DNA of 43,760 nt from Bacteroides sp. (GTDB lineage Bacteria > Bacteroidota > Bacteroidia > Bacteroidales > GCA-2748055), in contig DSEO01000264.1 in NCBI GenBank assembly GCA_011056635.1, positions 1-43,760 on the forward strand, read 5' to 3'. A program made the position numbers and the translations under genes. Position 1 is the first letter of the stretch, and each line of letters starts with the position of its first letter. The notes below the pieces were generated by a model, which saw only the letters and a list, made by a program, of their open reading frames with translations, had not been told where the DNA came from and did not search any database. This document shows, piece by piece, positions 25,198-33,283 of the stretch.

Positions 25198-25875
25198 ATG
25201 TCCGCATTATACCTTGTCCCCACGCCCATCGGTAACCTGGGTGATATCACCTACAGGGCGGTGGAGATCCTGGGGAAGGCGGACCTTGTGCTGGCAGAAG
25301 ATACACGGAAGACCGGAATCCTTCTCAGGCACCTGAATATCAGCAAGCCTGTCCGTTCACACCATCAGTTCAATGAACACCGGACGCTGGACGGGATCAT
25401 CCGGGAACTGCTTGCAGGAACTTCCATCGCGCTGGTCACCGACGCAGGCACACCGGGCATTTCGGACCCCGGTTTCCTGCTGGTGAGAAAATGCATCGAA
25501 GCGGGAATAGAGATTGAAACACTTCCCGGGCCCACTGCTTTCATCCCGGCCCTTGTGAACTCGGGTCTCCCATCTGACCGTTTCGTATTCGAAGGATTCC
25601 TGCCCCATAAAAAAGGCAGGCAGAAAAGACTCGGGGAACTGCTGCGGGAACCGCGGACCATGGTCTTTTATGAATCGCCTTTCAGGCTGTGCAAAACACT
25701 GCAGCAATTGCTCGAGACCCTCGGAGCAGAAAGAAAGGCTTCCGTTTCCAGGGAACTAACAAAAGTCCATGAAGAAACCATCAGGGGGACCCTGGCAGAG
25801 CTGGTCGCCCACTTCGGGGAAAACGCCCCCAGGGGAGAGATCGTGATCGTGGTAGAGGGTGCAGGCCGTCAATGA
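25198..25875 (+). CDS. rsmI: 16S rRNA (cytidine-1402-2'-O)-methyltransferase RsmI
   Basis: SAM-dependent tetrapyrrole-methylase-fold enzyme that 2'-O-methylates C1402 in the decoding centre of 16S rRNA. 225 residues. Diagnostic segments are LVPTPIGNLGDITYRAVEIL, LAEDTRKTGILLRHL, HQFNEH, TDAGTPGISDPGF and ETLPGPTAFIPALVNSGLP. The family usually runs a few dozen residues longer; this copy ends at EIVIVVEGAGRQ, which corresponds to the end of the catalytic domain, so only a short C-terminal extension is missing. Start is one base after the stop of the upstream uncharacterised gene. Confidence 0.95.
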   Translation: MSALYLVPTPIGNLGDITYRAVEILGKADLVLAEDTRKTGILLRHLNISKPVRSHHQFNEHRTLDGIIRELLAGTSIALVTDAGTPGISDPGFLLVRKCIEAGIEIETLPGPTAFIPALVNSGLPSDRFVFEGFLPHKKGRQKRLGELLREPRTMVFYESPFRLCKTLQQLLETLGAERKASVSRELTKVHEETIRGTLAELVAHFGENAPRGEIVIVVEGAGRQ

Positions 25876-25878
25876 TCT

Positions 25879-26781
25879 TCAATAATGCACCAAATCTCCC
25901 GATCCGGTGATCCTGTAACTGATGACCGGGTCTCCCCTGTATATAATATCACCCGATCCGATGATGGTGGCCTCCAGGGATTCCGTGGCATACACATGGA
26001 TGTTTCCGGAACCGGAATTGGTAGCCTTTACCTCTGCCACCATCAATTCCAGGGCATCGATCCGCCCTGATGCGCTGAGGGTGAAATCTGCCTCATCCGA
26101 CCCGCCCGTAAGATCGATCCTGCCCGATCCGCTCAATATCCCGCTGACGTGGATCCCATCCACGATGGTGGATCTGACCCTGCCGGAACTGCTGTGACGG
26201 ACGGACACATCAGACGAGCCGTACACTGCGGCCGCCTCGATAATTCCCGATCCTGACTGCACAAGGGTTACCTCCTCCACGTCGGACTCATCCACGAAAA
26301 TGGTTCCCGATCCCGAATTACCGATGACCATCTCCCCGGCCGCTACCCTGCCCACATGGACAGAACCCGAACCTGAATTTGCACATTCAAAAAAATCACC
26401 CGCTGCTTCATCCAGTTCCAGGTTCCCCGACCCCGTGAGCTTCAGCTCCTCGATGAAAGGAAGCGTGACATGGATCACCATGGGAGAGGCGGGACCGATA
26501 CAGGTACCGGTCTTCGTCTTGATGATCAGGGAATTCCCTGACACATAGGTCTCTATCAGGGGTAAAAGATTTTCCTGTGCCCTTACCTCCACACTGCAAC
26601 TGTCCGAGAGGAAAACCTGCACCCTGAACGAACCCGTATTCGTAACCGCAGAAAAACTTTCAGTTACACGGATCTCACTGATGACCGGCCCGGTTCCGTC
26701 AATACATGGGCCGTCAAAGTAGCAACCTGTGAGGGCGGCCATGATGACGCCGGTCCCCCATATGATCCATCCTCTTTTCAT
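25879..26781 (-). CDS. Lipoprotein with GIN domain (DUF2807) beta-helix
   Basis: About 300 residues from ATG 26781 (MKRGWIIWGTG). The signal peptide ends in AALTGC, a lipobox, so the mature protein is lipid-anchored. After about 50 residues it contains many short repeats carrying GSG or SSG, such as NSGSGSVHVG, NSGSGTIFVD, QSGSGIIEAA, LSGSGRIDLT and NSGSGNIHVY, spaced about 20 residues apart. This is the pattern of the DUF2807 'putative auto-transporter adhesin head GIN domain', which is predicted to form a right-handed beta-helix. Adhesion is suggested by the name only. The track start at 26976 would add 65 residues upstream of the signal peptide and crosses a predicted promoter, so it is rejected. 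Confidence 0.85.
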   Translation of the reverse strand: MKRGWIIWGTGVIMAALTGCYFDGPCIDGTGPVISEIRVTESFSAVTNTGSFRVQVFLSDSCSVEVRAQENLLPLIETYVSGNSLIIKTKTGTCIGPASPMVIHVTLPFIEELKLTGSGNLELDEAAGDFFECANSGSGSVHVGRVAAGEMVIGNSGSGTIFVDESDVEEVTLVQSGSGIIEAAAVYGSSDVSVRHSSSGRVRSTIVDGIHVSGILSGSGRIDLTGGSDEADFTLSASGRIDALELMVAEVKATNSGSGNIHVYATESLEATIIGSGDIIYRGDPVISYRITGSGDLVHY

Positions 26782-27075
26782 AATTTGCCGATTTTGTTCA
26801 AACATACCGATTATCTTCAACTCAAAAGACAACGGCCGGGGTGAAAGGATGCATCCCGGGAGCAGAACATCAACAATACTTTTTACAGGTGCCCTCCCAA
26901 ATCCGGCGTAAAGGACCCATGTACGGATCCGGACACCCATGTCTCGTTTCCGTTCACAAAGAAACATTTTTAACAATTCCCAATTTGTACTATATATATC
27001 TTATTATCTGTTTATTACAAGGTTTGGCATGCGAATTGATCAAGTATTCACGAACAAGAAAAAAGCAGTGCAGTT
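26782..27075. other. 294-nt intergenic region between divergent genes
   Basis: Longest gene-free stretch in the window. The left end holds the predicted promoter of the GIN-domain lipoprotein. The right half (about 26960-27075) is AT-rich, including TACTATATATATC, and must hold the promoter of the VEDWM-repeat gene, though no perfect TAnnTTTG is seen there. I see no tRNA, small RNA hallmark or conserved ORF in it. Confidence 0.5.
26799..26806 (-). promoter_or_regulatory. Bacteroidota -7 element for the GIN lipoprotein
   Basis: Minus-strand TATGTTTG matches TAnnTTTG, 18 nt upstream of the ATG at 26781. A TTTG lies 16 nt and a TTG 23 nt upstream, close to the -33 spacing range. It supports the shorter start. 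Confidence 0.55.
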
Positions 27076-27651
27076 ATGAAAGCAACGAAATTATTCACCG
27101 GCATACTTCTGGTCGCAATGGCCACCTCTGCAAACGGACAGGTTTTCGGATCGAAAGATCATACGCTTTTTGAAGGAATAAAGGACAGGCTGTTTCCGAA
27201 CCGGAACCAGAAAGTGGAATATCTCACCGTGGATTTTCAAAGCGAACGCGGCCGGATTGAAATCTGGATATCCGATCTGCACAGCTGGGCCATCGATCTT
27301 GTATCAGGAGATGTCTATGAGGCACCGGTTATCTCCAGGACCATCCTGGTGGATCATGCCGAAGTGGTTTTCGAATCGGATCTCAGGGTGGAGCAGTGGA
27401 TGGGAACGCCATTTGAGACAGGCGTATCGGAAGATGCATTAACCGTGGAAGGCTGGATGGCCGCTCCCTTCGAGGAAGGAGTGACTGATAATGAGGTAGT
27501 TGTGGAAGATTGGATGGCTATCCCCTTCCCGGATTGCCTGGAGGATCATGAAATAGCCATAGAAGACTGGATGATCACCCCCTTCGAAACGGGCCCGGCA
27601 GAGGAAGAAGTGTCTGTAGAAGATTGGATGACAGCTGCCTGGACAGAGTAA
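27076..27651 (+). CDS. Secreted protein with 19-residue VEDWM tandem repeats
   Basis: 191 residues. A signal peptide (MKATKLFTGILLVAMATSANGQ) shows export. Residues about 25-104 are unrecognised and contain an IEIWISDLHSW segment that may be a worn repeat. From residue 105 there are four full 19-residue repeats and a partial fifth, with the consensus (V/I)E(D/Q/G)WMxxPFExGxxExExx. The repeats are strongly acidic, with an invariant Trp-Met. The protein ends shortly after the fifth WM. Similar W-M repeats occur, from memory, in small exported proteins of other Bacteroidota, but I know no function. No catalytic motif, lipobox or type IX sorting signal is seen. Its stop codon directly abuts the dnaB stop on the other strand. 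Confidence 0.8.
   Translation: MKATKLFTGILLVAMATSANGQVFGSKDHTLFEGIKDRLFPNRNQKVEYLTVDFQSERGRIEIWISDLHSWAIDLVSGDVYEAPVISRTILVDHAEVVFESDLRVEQWMGTPFETGVSEDALTVEGWMAAPFEEGVTDNEVVVEDWMAIPFPDCLEDHEIAIEDWMITPFETGPAEEEVSVEDWMTAAWTE
27388..27648 (+). repeat. 57-bp tandem repeats encoding VEDWM units
   Basis: Repeat units at 27388-27444, 27445-27501, 27502-27558 and 27559-27615, then a partial unit 27616-27648. All are exactly 57 bp with no indels. Protein similarity is clear, but codons have diverged (for example GTGGAGCAGTGG, GTGGAAGATTGG, ATAGAAGACTGG), so the array is old and kept by selection on the protein rather than recently amplified. Confidence 0.88.
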
Positions 27652-29178
27652 TTAAAACGGTATGGAGTCATCAAAACCATTGTTGGCCTCCATATCGTCC
27701 TCTGATAATCCCTTTTTATTTCCCTCCTGATTGATCCTTGACTGAAAAGTGGCCAGTGCGGTTCCGTTTTCATCCACCACCATGGCCAGCGTGTCATCCA
27801 GGTCCACAAACTTGGCATATTCCCTGATGAATTTCAGTTGCACATCCCCCACAGGACCGTTCCTGTGCTTGGAAAGTATAATCTCTGCGATCCCCTTCAG
27901 GGAATTTCCTTCCTCATCCACATCCAGACCGTAATATTCGGGACGGTGAATGAATATTACCAGGTCGGCATCTTGCTCAATGGCTCCCGATTCGCGCAGG
28001 TCGGAAAGCTGGGGCCGTTTGTTGCCCGACCGCATTTCCACACTCCGGTTCAGCTGGGAGAGGGCAATGACCGGTATATCCAGTTCTTTGGCCACTGTTT
28101 TCAGGGATCTTGAAATACTGCTGACCTCCTGCTCCCTGCTTCCGGAGGACTCTCGCGGCCCGGTCATCAACTGCAGGTAATCGATCACCACCGCCTGGAT
28201 ATCATACTTCTGCTTCAGGCGCCGGCATTTTGCCCTGAACTCAAATATAGAGATGGCCGGGGTGTCATCCACGTAGATGGGAGCTTTCTCCAGGTCCTTG
28301 ATCTTGTATTCCAGCTGTTCCCATTCATAATTTTCCAGTCTTCCCGTGCGTATCTTGGCGGAAGAGAGCTGGGTTTCCCCGATGATCAGGCGGTTAACCA
28401 GCTGGATGGAAGACATTTCCAGGGAGAAGAAAGCTACGGGCCGGTTGTGATCGACAGCCATATTTCTTGCCATGGACAGCACAAATGCGGTTTTCCCCAT
28501 GGAAGGCCTGGCAGCCACAATCACCAGATCCGATTTCTGCCATCCCGAAGTAAGCCTGTCAAGCCTGGTAAACCCCGAAGGCACCCCGCTCAGGCTGTCC
28601 TCCCGTTTTCCCGCCTCCTCAATCTGTTCGATGGCAGATTTCAGCAGATTATCGATCCTGACCGTTTCCTTTTTGATGTGTCCCTCGGCAATATTCAGCA
28701 GTTCCCGCTCCGAGAAATCAAGCAGATCATCCACATCCGACCCTTCATCAAACGCTTTTTCCTGGATTTCCGAAGAGACCCTGATCAGCTCCCGCTGAAT
28801 GTATTTCTGGGCAACGATCCTGGCATGATATTCCAGGTGAGCGGCCGAACCCACCCTGGAGGTCAGCTGGGCAATATAGACCGCTCCCCCCACCTGCTCC
28901 AGTTTTTCCAGTTTCCGAAGCGCTTCGGTGACAGTCAGCAGGTCGATCGGCTTCTCCTGCTGTGAAAGGGTCTGGGCCACTTCATAGATCTGCTGATGCG
29001 CTTCCTTGTAAAAACTGGCCGGCTCCAGGATATCAAGCACAGAAAAAATCGCATCCTTTTCAAGCATGATCGCCCCCAAAACAGCTTCCTCCAGATCCAG
29101 CGCCTGGGGTGGTATTTTTCCGTAATCCAGCGCGATGGAAGTCTTTCTTCCGGGTATGCTTCCCTGTTGCTTGGCCAT
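27652..29178 (-). CDS. dnaB: Replicative DNA helicase DnaB
   Basis: Hexameric 5'-3' helicase that unwinds DNA at the replication fork. 508 residues, normal length. The N-terminal DnaB domain (PPQALDLEEAVLGAIMLEKDAI) leads through the linker to the RecA-like domain, with Walker A ARPSMGKTAF near residue 227, then Walker B VVIDYLQLM, the LSQLNRSVE motif and SDLRESGAIEQDADLVIFIHR. No intein or frameshift. The C-terminal tail after RINQEG is short and acidic and ends in GFDDSIPF. The gene is convergent with, and directly adjacent to, the VEDWM-repeat gene, and diverges from ispE. Confidence 0.97.
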   Translation of the reverse strand: MAKQQGSIPGRKTSIALDYGKIPPQALDLEEAVLGAIMLEKDAIFSVLDILEPASFYKEAHQQIYEVAQTLSQQEKPIDLLTVTEALRKLEKLEQVGGAVYIAQLTSRVGSAAHLEYHARIVAQKYIQRELIRVSSEIQEKAFDEGSDVDDLLDFSERELLNIAEGHIKKETVRIDNLLKSAIEQIEEAGKREDSLSGVPSGFTRLDRLTSGWQKSDLVIVAARPSMGKTAFVLSMARNMAVDHNRPVAFFSLEMSSIQLVNRLIIGETQLSSAKIRTGRLENYEWEQLEYKIKDLEKAPIYVDDTPAISIFEFRAKCRRLKQKYDIQAVVIDYLQLMTGPRESSGSREQEVSSISRSLKTVAKELDIPVIALSQLNRSVEMRSGNKRPQLSDLRESGAIEQDADLVIFIHRPEYYGLDVDEEGNSLKGIAEIILSKHRNGPVGDVQLKFIREYAKFVDLDDTLAMVVDENGTALATFQSRINQEGNKKGLSEDDMEANNGFDDSIPF

Positions 29179-29307
29179 GGGGTTTTTTTGGGTTGATAAA
29201 GGTAAGAAACCACCCCGACCAAGTGGGGATCACCCCGGTGTAATTGTAAACACCTGGTTCGAAGTTATCATTAACAAATGTTGAAAAATGCCATATCTTT
29301 ACAACCT

Positions 29308-30147
29308 ATGATCCTGTTTTCACCTGCCAAGATCAACATCGGACTTCTGATTACCCGGCGGAGGGATGACGGCTATCACGATCTTCAGTCGGTCATGCAT
29401 CCGGTCGGATTGTACGACCTGATCGAGATCATGGAGACGGAGGATTCGGACAGGGGCATCACATTCACAGACTCCGGAATACCGTCGGGTGCCTCCAGGG
29501 AGAATAACCTCTGCATGCGTGCATGTGAACTGTATGGAAACATGAATCCCCTCCCTCCCCTTCGCCTGCACCTGCATAAGCAGATCCCGGTGGGTGCCGG
29601 ACTGGGAGGAGGTTCTTCCGATGCATCCGCCACGTTGAAAGGGATCAACATGTTGGTAGGTAGACCGTTACCCGAACATAAACTGGAAGAGCTGGCAGCT
29701 TCGGTCGGTAGCGACTGCCCCTTCTTCCTTCGGGCGGGGACCATGATGGTGGAGGGAAGGGGTGAAAGGCTCACACCGCTCAGTCTCCGCCTCGAACATC
29801 TTTACCTGGTCCTGCTGAATCCCGGAATCCATGTCTCAACTGCAGCAGCATACCGTGAGATTCAACCCGCCGCACCGGAGGCACACCTGGGAACCCTGAT
29901 CCGTGAACCCATCGAAAAATGGAGAAATCTGATCGTGAATGATTTTGAGGTTCCTTTGTTCAAAAGGCACCCTTTACTGAAGGAATTGAAGCAAGGATTA
30001 TACCAGGCGGGGGCACTCTATGCCTCCATGAGCGGAAGCGGTTCCTCGGTTTACGGGTTCTTCAGAAAACCTCCTTCACTCCCGGATGCACTGGATCATT
30101 TTGCGATCTGGAAGGGAGGTGCCGGATGTGCGCTTACACCTGTCTGA
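29308..30147 (+). CDS. ispE: 4-(cytidine-5'-diphospho)-2-C-methyl-D-erythritol kinase
   Basis: GHMP-family kinase of the MEP isoprenoid pathway, phosphorylating CDP-methylerythritol with ATP. About 279 residues from ATG 29308 (MILFSPAKINIGL), the standard beginning with the PAKIN motif; the track start at 29278 adds ten atypical residues. The ATP-binding GHMP motif is PVGAGLGGGSSDASATL. The C-terminal ASMSGSGSSVYGFF corresponds to GHMP motif 3. The last 14 bp overlap the convergent biotin-carrier gene, so both C-termini are encoded by the same DNA on opposite strands. Confidence 0.94.
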   Translation: MILFSPAKINIGLLITRRRDDGYHDLQSVMHPVGLYDLIEIMETEDSDRGITFTDSGIPSGASRENNLCMRACELYGNMNPLPPLRLHLHKQIPVGAGLGGGSSDASATLKGINMLVGRPLPEHKLEELAASVGSDCPFFLRAGTMMVEGRGERLTPLSLRLEHLYLVLLNPGIHVSTAAAYREIQPAAPEAHLGTLIREPIEKWRNLIVNDFEVPLFKRHPLLKELKQGLYQAGALYASMSGSGSSVYGFFRKPPSLPDALDHFAIWKGGAGCALTPV

Positions 30148-30523
30148 ACTCGAGCAGCAAATGGCCTTTCGCCACCCTGTCCCCTTCAGCCACATGGATC
30201 TTTTCAATCACCCCGTGCTGGGGCGATAACAACTCATTGTACATTTTCATGGCTTCGAGAATCAGCAGCGGGGTTTTCTCATGGACTTCCATACCCTCCT
30301 CTACCATAATTTTCTGTATGGTCCCCGGAATGAATGCCAGTACCTTGCAGGGTTCAGGTCTTTCCCAGACTTTCCTGTTCCTGAATTTATCCGTGAGCCG
30401 GGTGAGGTATTTGGACATGCCGATCTCCAGTTCCTCCAGGGGAGGATCCCCGGCCGGATGACTGCGGGATGACCGCTCCTGGCCGGACCGGGTCGAATTG
30501 GATGCATGTTTTTGACTGGGCAT
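30134..30523 (-). CDS. Biotin carboxyl carrier protein
   Basis: 129 residues with a C-terminal biotinyl domain: the biotinylated lysine is in EAMKM (LLILEAMKMYNELLSP), with FIPGTIQKIMVEEGMEV before it. The upstream segment LTDKFRNRKVWERPEPCKVLAF is typical of the short carriers found beside acyl-CoA carboxyltransferases in Bacteroidota. It lies 9 nt after the carboxyltransferase gene, so it should be that enzyme's carrier. The first 35 residues are Ser/Pro/Arg-rich; an internal Met at residue 36 is an alternative start. The 3' end overlaps ispE by 14 bp. Neither a biotin carboxylase nor a sodium-pump membrane subunit is in the window. Confidence 0.9.
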   Translation of the reverse strand: MPSQKHASNSTRSGQERSSRSHPAGDPPLEELEIGMSKYLTRLTDKFRNRKVWERPEPCKVLAFIPGTIQKIMVEEGMEVHEKTPLLILEAMKMYNELLSPQHGVIEKIHVAEGDRVAKGHLLLEFRQV

Positions 30524-30532
30524 GATGATCTG

Positions 30533-32077
30533 TTAAAAGGGTGGAACACCGTGTTTCTTGGCAGGCATGCCCACACGCTTTTCACCGGAAACCTCCAGGG
30601 CATGCAGCAGGGCTTTCCGGGTCTCTTTCGGTTCGATCACCGAATCAATGTATCCTTTTGCCGCAGCCACATAGGGGTTGGAAAATTTCTCCCTGTATTC
30701 CTGGACCTTCTGGCGACGCATTTTTTCCGGATCTTCAGCAGCGGCGATTTCCTTCCTGAAAATGATATTTGCCGCTCCCTCGGGCCCCATGACCGCCACT
30801 TCGGCATCGGGCCATGCAAATACGAAATCAGCCCTCAGGTGTCTGGAATTCATTGCGATATAGCCGCCTCCGTAAGCTTTTCTCAGAATCACAGTGATCT
30901 TCGGGACCGTGGCTTCGCTGTAGGCATAAAGCAATTTCGCCCCGTGCCTGATGACCCCTGCATGTTCCTGGTCCACCCCCGGCAGATATCCCGGCAGATC
31001 CACGAAAGTCGCAATGGGTATATTGAATGCATCACAGTACCGGATAAACCTGGCTGCCTTATCGGAAGAGTCCACATCCAGCACTCCTGCCAGGACATAG
31101 GGCTGGTTAGCAACAAAGCCAACCGTGCGGCCGTTCATTGTCCCGAATCCGATGACGATATTCGCGGCCCAGCGTTTCTGGATCTCAAAGAAGTCCGAGC
31201 CGTCGGTAACCGACCGGATCACATTGCGCACATCATAGGGTTGCCTGGGATCAGCCGGAACGATCTTGGATATGTTGAACTTTTTCATGGGTTCCCGCAT
31301 TTCCTTCCTGTCGGGCACATCCGAATTGGACCAGGGAAGATAGCTGAGCAGCACCTTGATCTGTTCGAAACACTCATCTTCACTCTCGGAAAAGAAATGT
31401 GCATTCCCGGTGATCTCACTGTGCACCCTGGCACCCCCCAGCTCCTCCATGGTGATATCTTCCCCGAGGACTGTCTTGATCACTTCGGGCCCGGTGATGA
31501 ACATTTTGGAGATGTTCTCCACCACGAATACAAAATCGGTCAGGGCGGGTGAGTAAACGGCACCTCCCGCGCAGGGTCCCAGAATCACGGAGATCTGCGG
31601 TATCACTCCCGATGCCAGGGTGTTCCTGAAAAAGATCTCCCCGTAACCGGCCAGGGAGTTGACCCCTTCCTGGATCCGTGCCCCCCCCGAATCGTTGATC
31701 CCGATCAGCGGCATCCGCATCTTCAGGGAGTGGTCCATAATTTTGGTGATCTTCCTGGCGTGCATGAAGCCCAGTGAACCTCCGGCCACGGTAAAATCCT
31801 GCGCGAAGATACAAACAGGTTTCCCTCCGATGGTGCCGGTACCCGTGATAACTCCGTCTCCGTGAAGTATTTTCCCGTCCATTCCGAAATCGCGTGCTTC
31901 ATGTTCCACGAAGAGATCGTACTCGTTAAAAGATCCCCTGTCGAGCAATTTCACGATGCGTTCCCGGGCAGTCATTTTACCCATGGCCACCTGTTTCTGG
32001 ATGGCGATCTCTCCGCCGCCCCGTAAAATTTCTTCACGGCGCTTCTTTAATTCCTGAATCTTCTTCGTTGAGGCCAT
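30533..32077 (-). CDS. Acyl-CoA carboxyltransferase (methylmalonyl-CoA decarboxylase/propionyl-CoA carboxylase type)
   Basis: 514 residues of the carboxyl transferase family, moving CO2 between biotin and an acyl-CoA. Conserved segments are INDSGGARIQEGV, GPCAGGAVYSPALTDF, VDLPGYLPGVDQEHAGVIRHGAKLLYAYSEATVP, the oxyanion-hole region KAYGGGYIAMNSRHL and AVMGPEGAANIIF. It could be the alpha subunit of a sodium-pumping methylmalonyl-CoA decarboxylase (MmdA) or the beta subunit of propionyl-CoA carboxylase (PccB); sequence alone does not separate them. The adjacent biotin carrier shows the pair works together. Start MASTKKIQELKKRREEIL is standard. Part of a minus-strand run starting at tgt. Confidence 0.92.
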   Translation of the reverse strand: MASTKKIQELKKRREEILRGGGEIAIQKQVAMGKMTARERIVKLLDRGSFNEYDLFVEHEARDFGMDGKILHGDGVITGTGTIGGKPVCIFAQDFTVAGGSLGFMHARKITKIMDHSLKMRMPLIGINDSGGARIQEGVNSLAGYGEIFFRNTLASGVIPQISVILGPCAGGAVYSPALTDFVFVVENISKMFITGPEVIKTVLGEDITMEELGGARVHSEITGNAHFFSESEDECFEQIKVLLSYLPWSNSDVPDRKEMREPMKKFNISKIVPADPRQPYDVRNVIRSVTDGSDFFEIQKRWAANIVIGFGTMNGRTVGFVANQPYVLAGVLDVDSSDKAARFIRYCDAFNIPIATFVDLPGYLPGVDQEHAGVIRHGAKLLYAYSEATVPKITVILRKAYGGGYIAMNSRHLRADFVFAWPDAEVAVMGPEGAANIIFRKEIAAAEDPEKMRRQKVQEYREKFSNPYVAAAKGYIDSVIEPKETRKALLHALEVSGEKRVGMPAKKHGVPPF

Positions 32078-32149
32078 AGGACCAGGTTTTGATTTGGAGC
32101 TACAATCTTACAAAAAAAAGCTGTTTCCATGCCGCCGGAGAATATTTTC

Positions 32150-33283
32150 CTACCTGGGAGCCAGCCGGAGAAGGTAAACAGCCACGATCAGGAAGAGGAT
32201 ATTGGGCAACCAGACAGCAAGCATCACCGGCAGCAATCCTCCGATGGCAAATTGCTTGGAAAACTGGGTGAAAAGGATATAGGAAAAACTGATCACCACG
32301 CCGATGGCAATCTGGAACCCGATCCCCCCTCGCAATTTCCGGCTGGAAACCGCCACCCCGATCAGGGTGAGGATGAAGGTGGTAAAGGGGAAAGAGATCC
32401 TGTTCTGCCGCTCAATCTGGTAAGCGGTCACGTTGGTCTCCCCCTGCATCCGCTGCTGTCTGATGAAATCGTCCAGTTCCTTCAGACTCATGGTTTCAAC
32501 AATGTTCAGCCGCATCTGGAAATCATCCGGGTGAATATTCAGGGCCGTATCGATCATCCTGCCCTCCTCCAGGGTCTCTTTCAATCCGTCGATGGTCCGG
32601 ATATAATACCTCCGGGCAGACCATCTCTCTGAAGCTGTATCCCACCTGATCTGGTCAGCGAACATTTTTGAGACCAGCTCTCCATCCTCAAATTTCTCGA
32701 TGGTGAAATCATAACCCACCTTGGAGACGTTGCTGTAATTCTTGAGGTAAACATATACCCCGGGTTCGATCTGCCGGTGGAAATTCTTGGTCTTAAAACG
32801 AACGGGACGCCTGTGGATGTACTTTTCCTCAAAATCCAGCTTGATCCTGTTGGCTTTCGGGATCACCCTGTCGCTGAGCCAGAATGCAGCCCCCGCAATG
32901 ATCATCGCCGAGATGAAATAGGGTAACAGGAGTCGCCTGAAGCTCATACCGCTGTTGAGGATGGCAATGATCTCCGTATTGTAGGCCATCCTCGATGTAA
33001 AATAAATCACCGCTATGAAGGCGAAAAGGGAGCTGAAAAGTACGGCGAAATAGGGGATAAAATTGAGGTAATATTCAAAGAGGATCTCCCTGAACTTCGC
33101 CCCATTCTCAATGAAATCATCGATCTTTTCCGACAGGTCGAAAATCACCACGATTGAAAGGATCAGGACGATGGCCAGGATAAAGGAACTCAGATATTTC
33201 CGGATGATGTAAATATCCAGGATCTTTAGTCCCAAAAACCTTATAACCTTGTACTTAAACCGGGTATCATCTTTTCCTTCCAT
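32150..33283 (-). CDS. LptF/LptG family LPS export permease
   Basis: 377 residues of the YjgP/YjgQ family, the membrane part of the LptB2FG ABC exporter that pulls lipopolysaccharide from the inner membrane. Helices at the N-terminal side (LSSFILAIVLILSIVVIFDL, YFAVLFSSLFAFIAVIYFTSRMAYNTEIIA) and the C-terminal side flank a periplasmic beta-rich domain at residues about 140-290. The coding start overlaps tgt by 43 bp if ATG 33283 is used; a TTG at 33235, just after the tgt stop, gives the more canonical LGLKILDIYIIRKYL beginning. The start is therefore uncertain. Single-gene LptG-like copies are common in Bacteroidota, with a second paralogue elsewhere. Confidence 0.88.
   Translation of the reverse strand: MEGKDDTRFKYKVIRFLGLKILDIYIIRKYLSSFILAIVLILSIVVIFDLSEKIDDFIENGAKFREILFEYYLNFIPYFAVLFSSLFAFIAVIYFTSRMAYNTEIIAILNSGMSFRRLLLPYFISAMIIAGAAFWLSDRVIPKANRIKLDFEEKYIHRRPVRFKTKNFHRQIEPGVYVYLKNYSNVSKVGYDFTIEKFEDGELVSKMFADQIRWDTASERWSARRYYIRTIDGLKETLEEGRMIDTALNIHPDDFQMRLNIVETMSLKELDDFIRQQRMQGETNVTAYQIERQNRISFPFTTFILTLIGVAVSSRKLRGGIGFQIAIGVVISFSYILFTQFSKQFAIGGLLPVMLAVWLPNILFLIVAVYLLRLAPR

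Noticed and set aside
29190-29260. CCCC/GGGG inverted repeats between dnaB and ispE
   Set aside because: Only 4-bp GGGG-ATCA-CCCC stems between divergent genes; too weak to call a terminator, operator or riboswitch.
29294-29301. TATCTTTA as a promoter for ispE
   Set aside because: One mismatch to TAnnTTTG and no -33 TTG at the right spacing; would give a nearly leaderless transcript.
30506-31552. 348-residue plus-strand ORF opposite the carboxyltransferase
   Set aside because: Shadow of a strongly conserved enzyme; composition rich in His and Pro as expected for the complementary frame.
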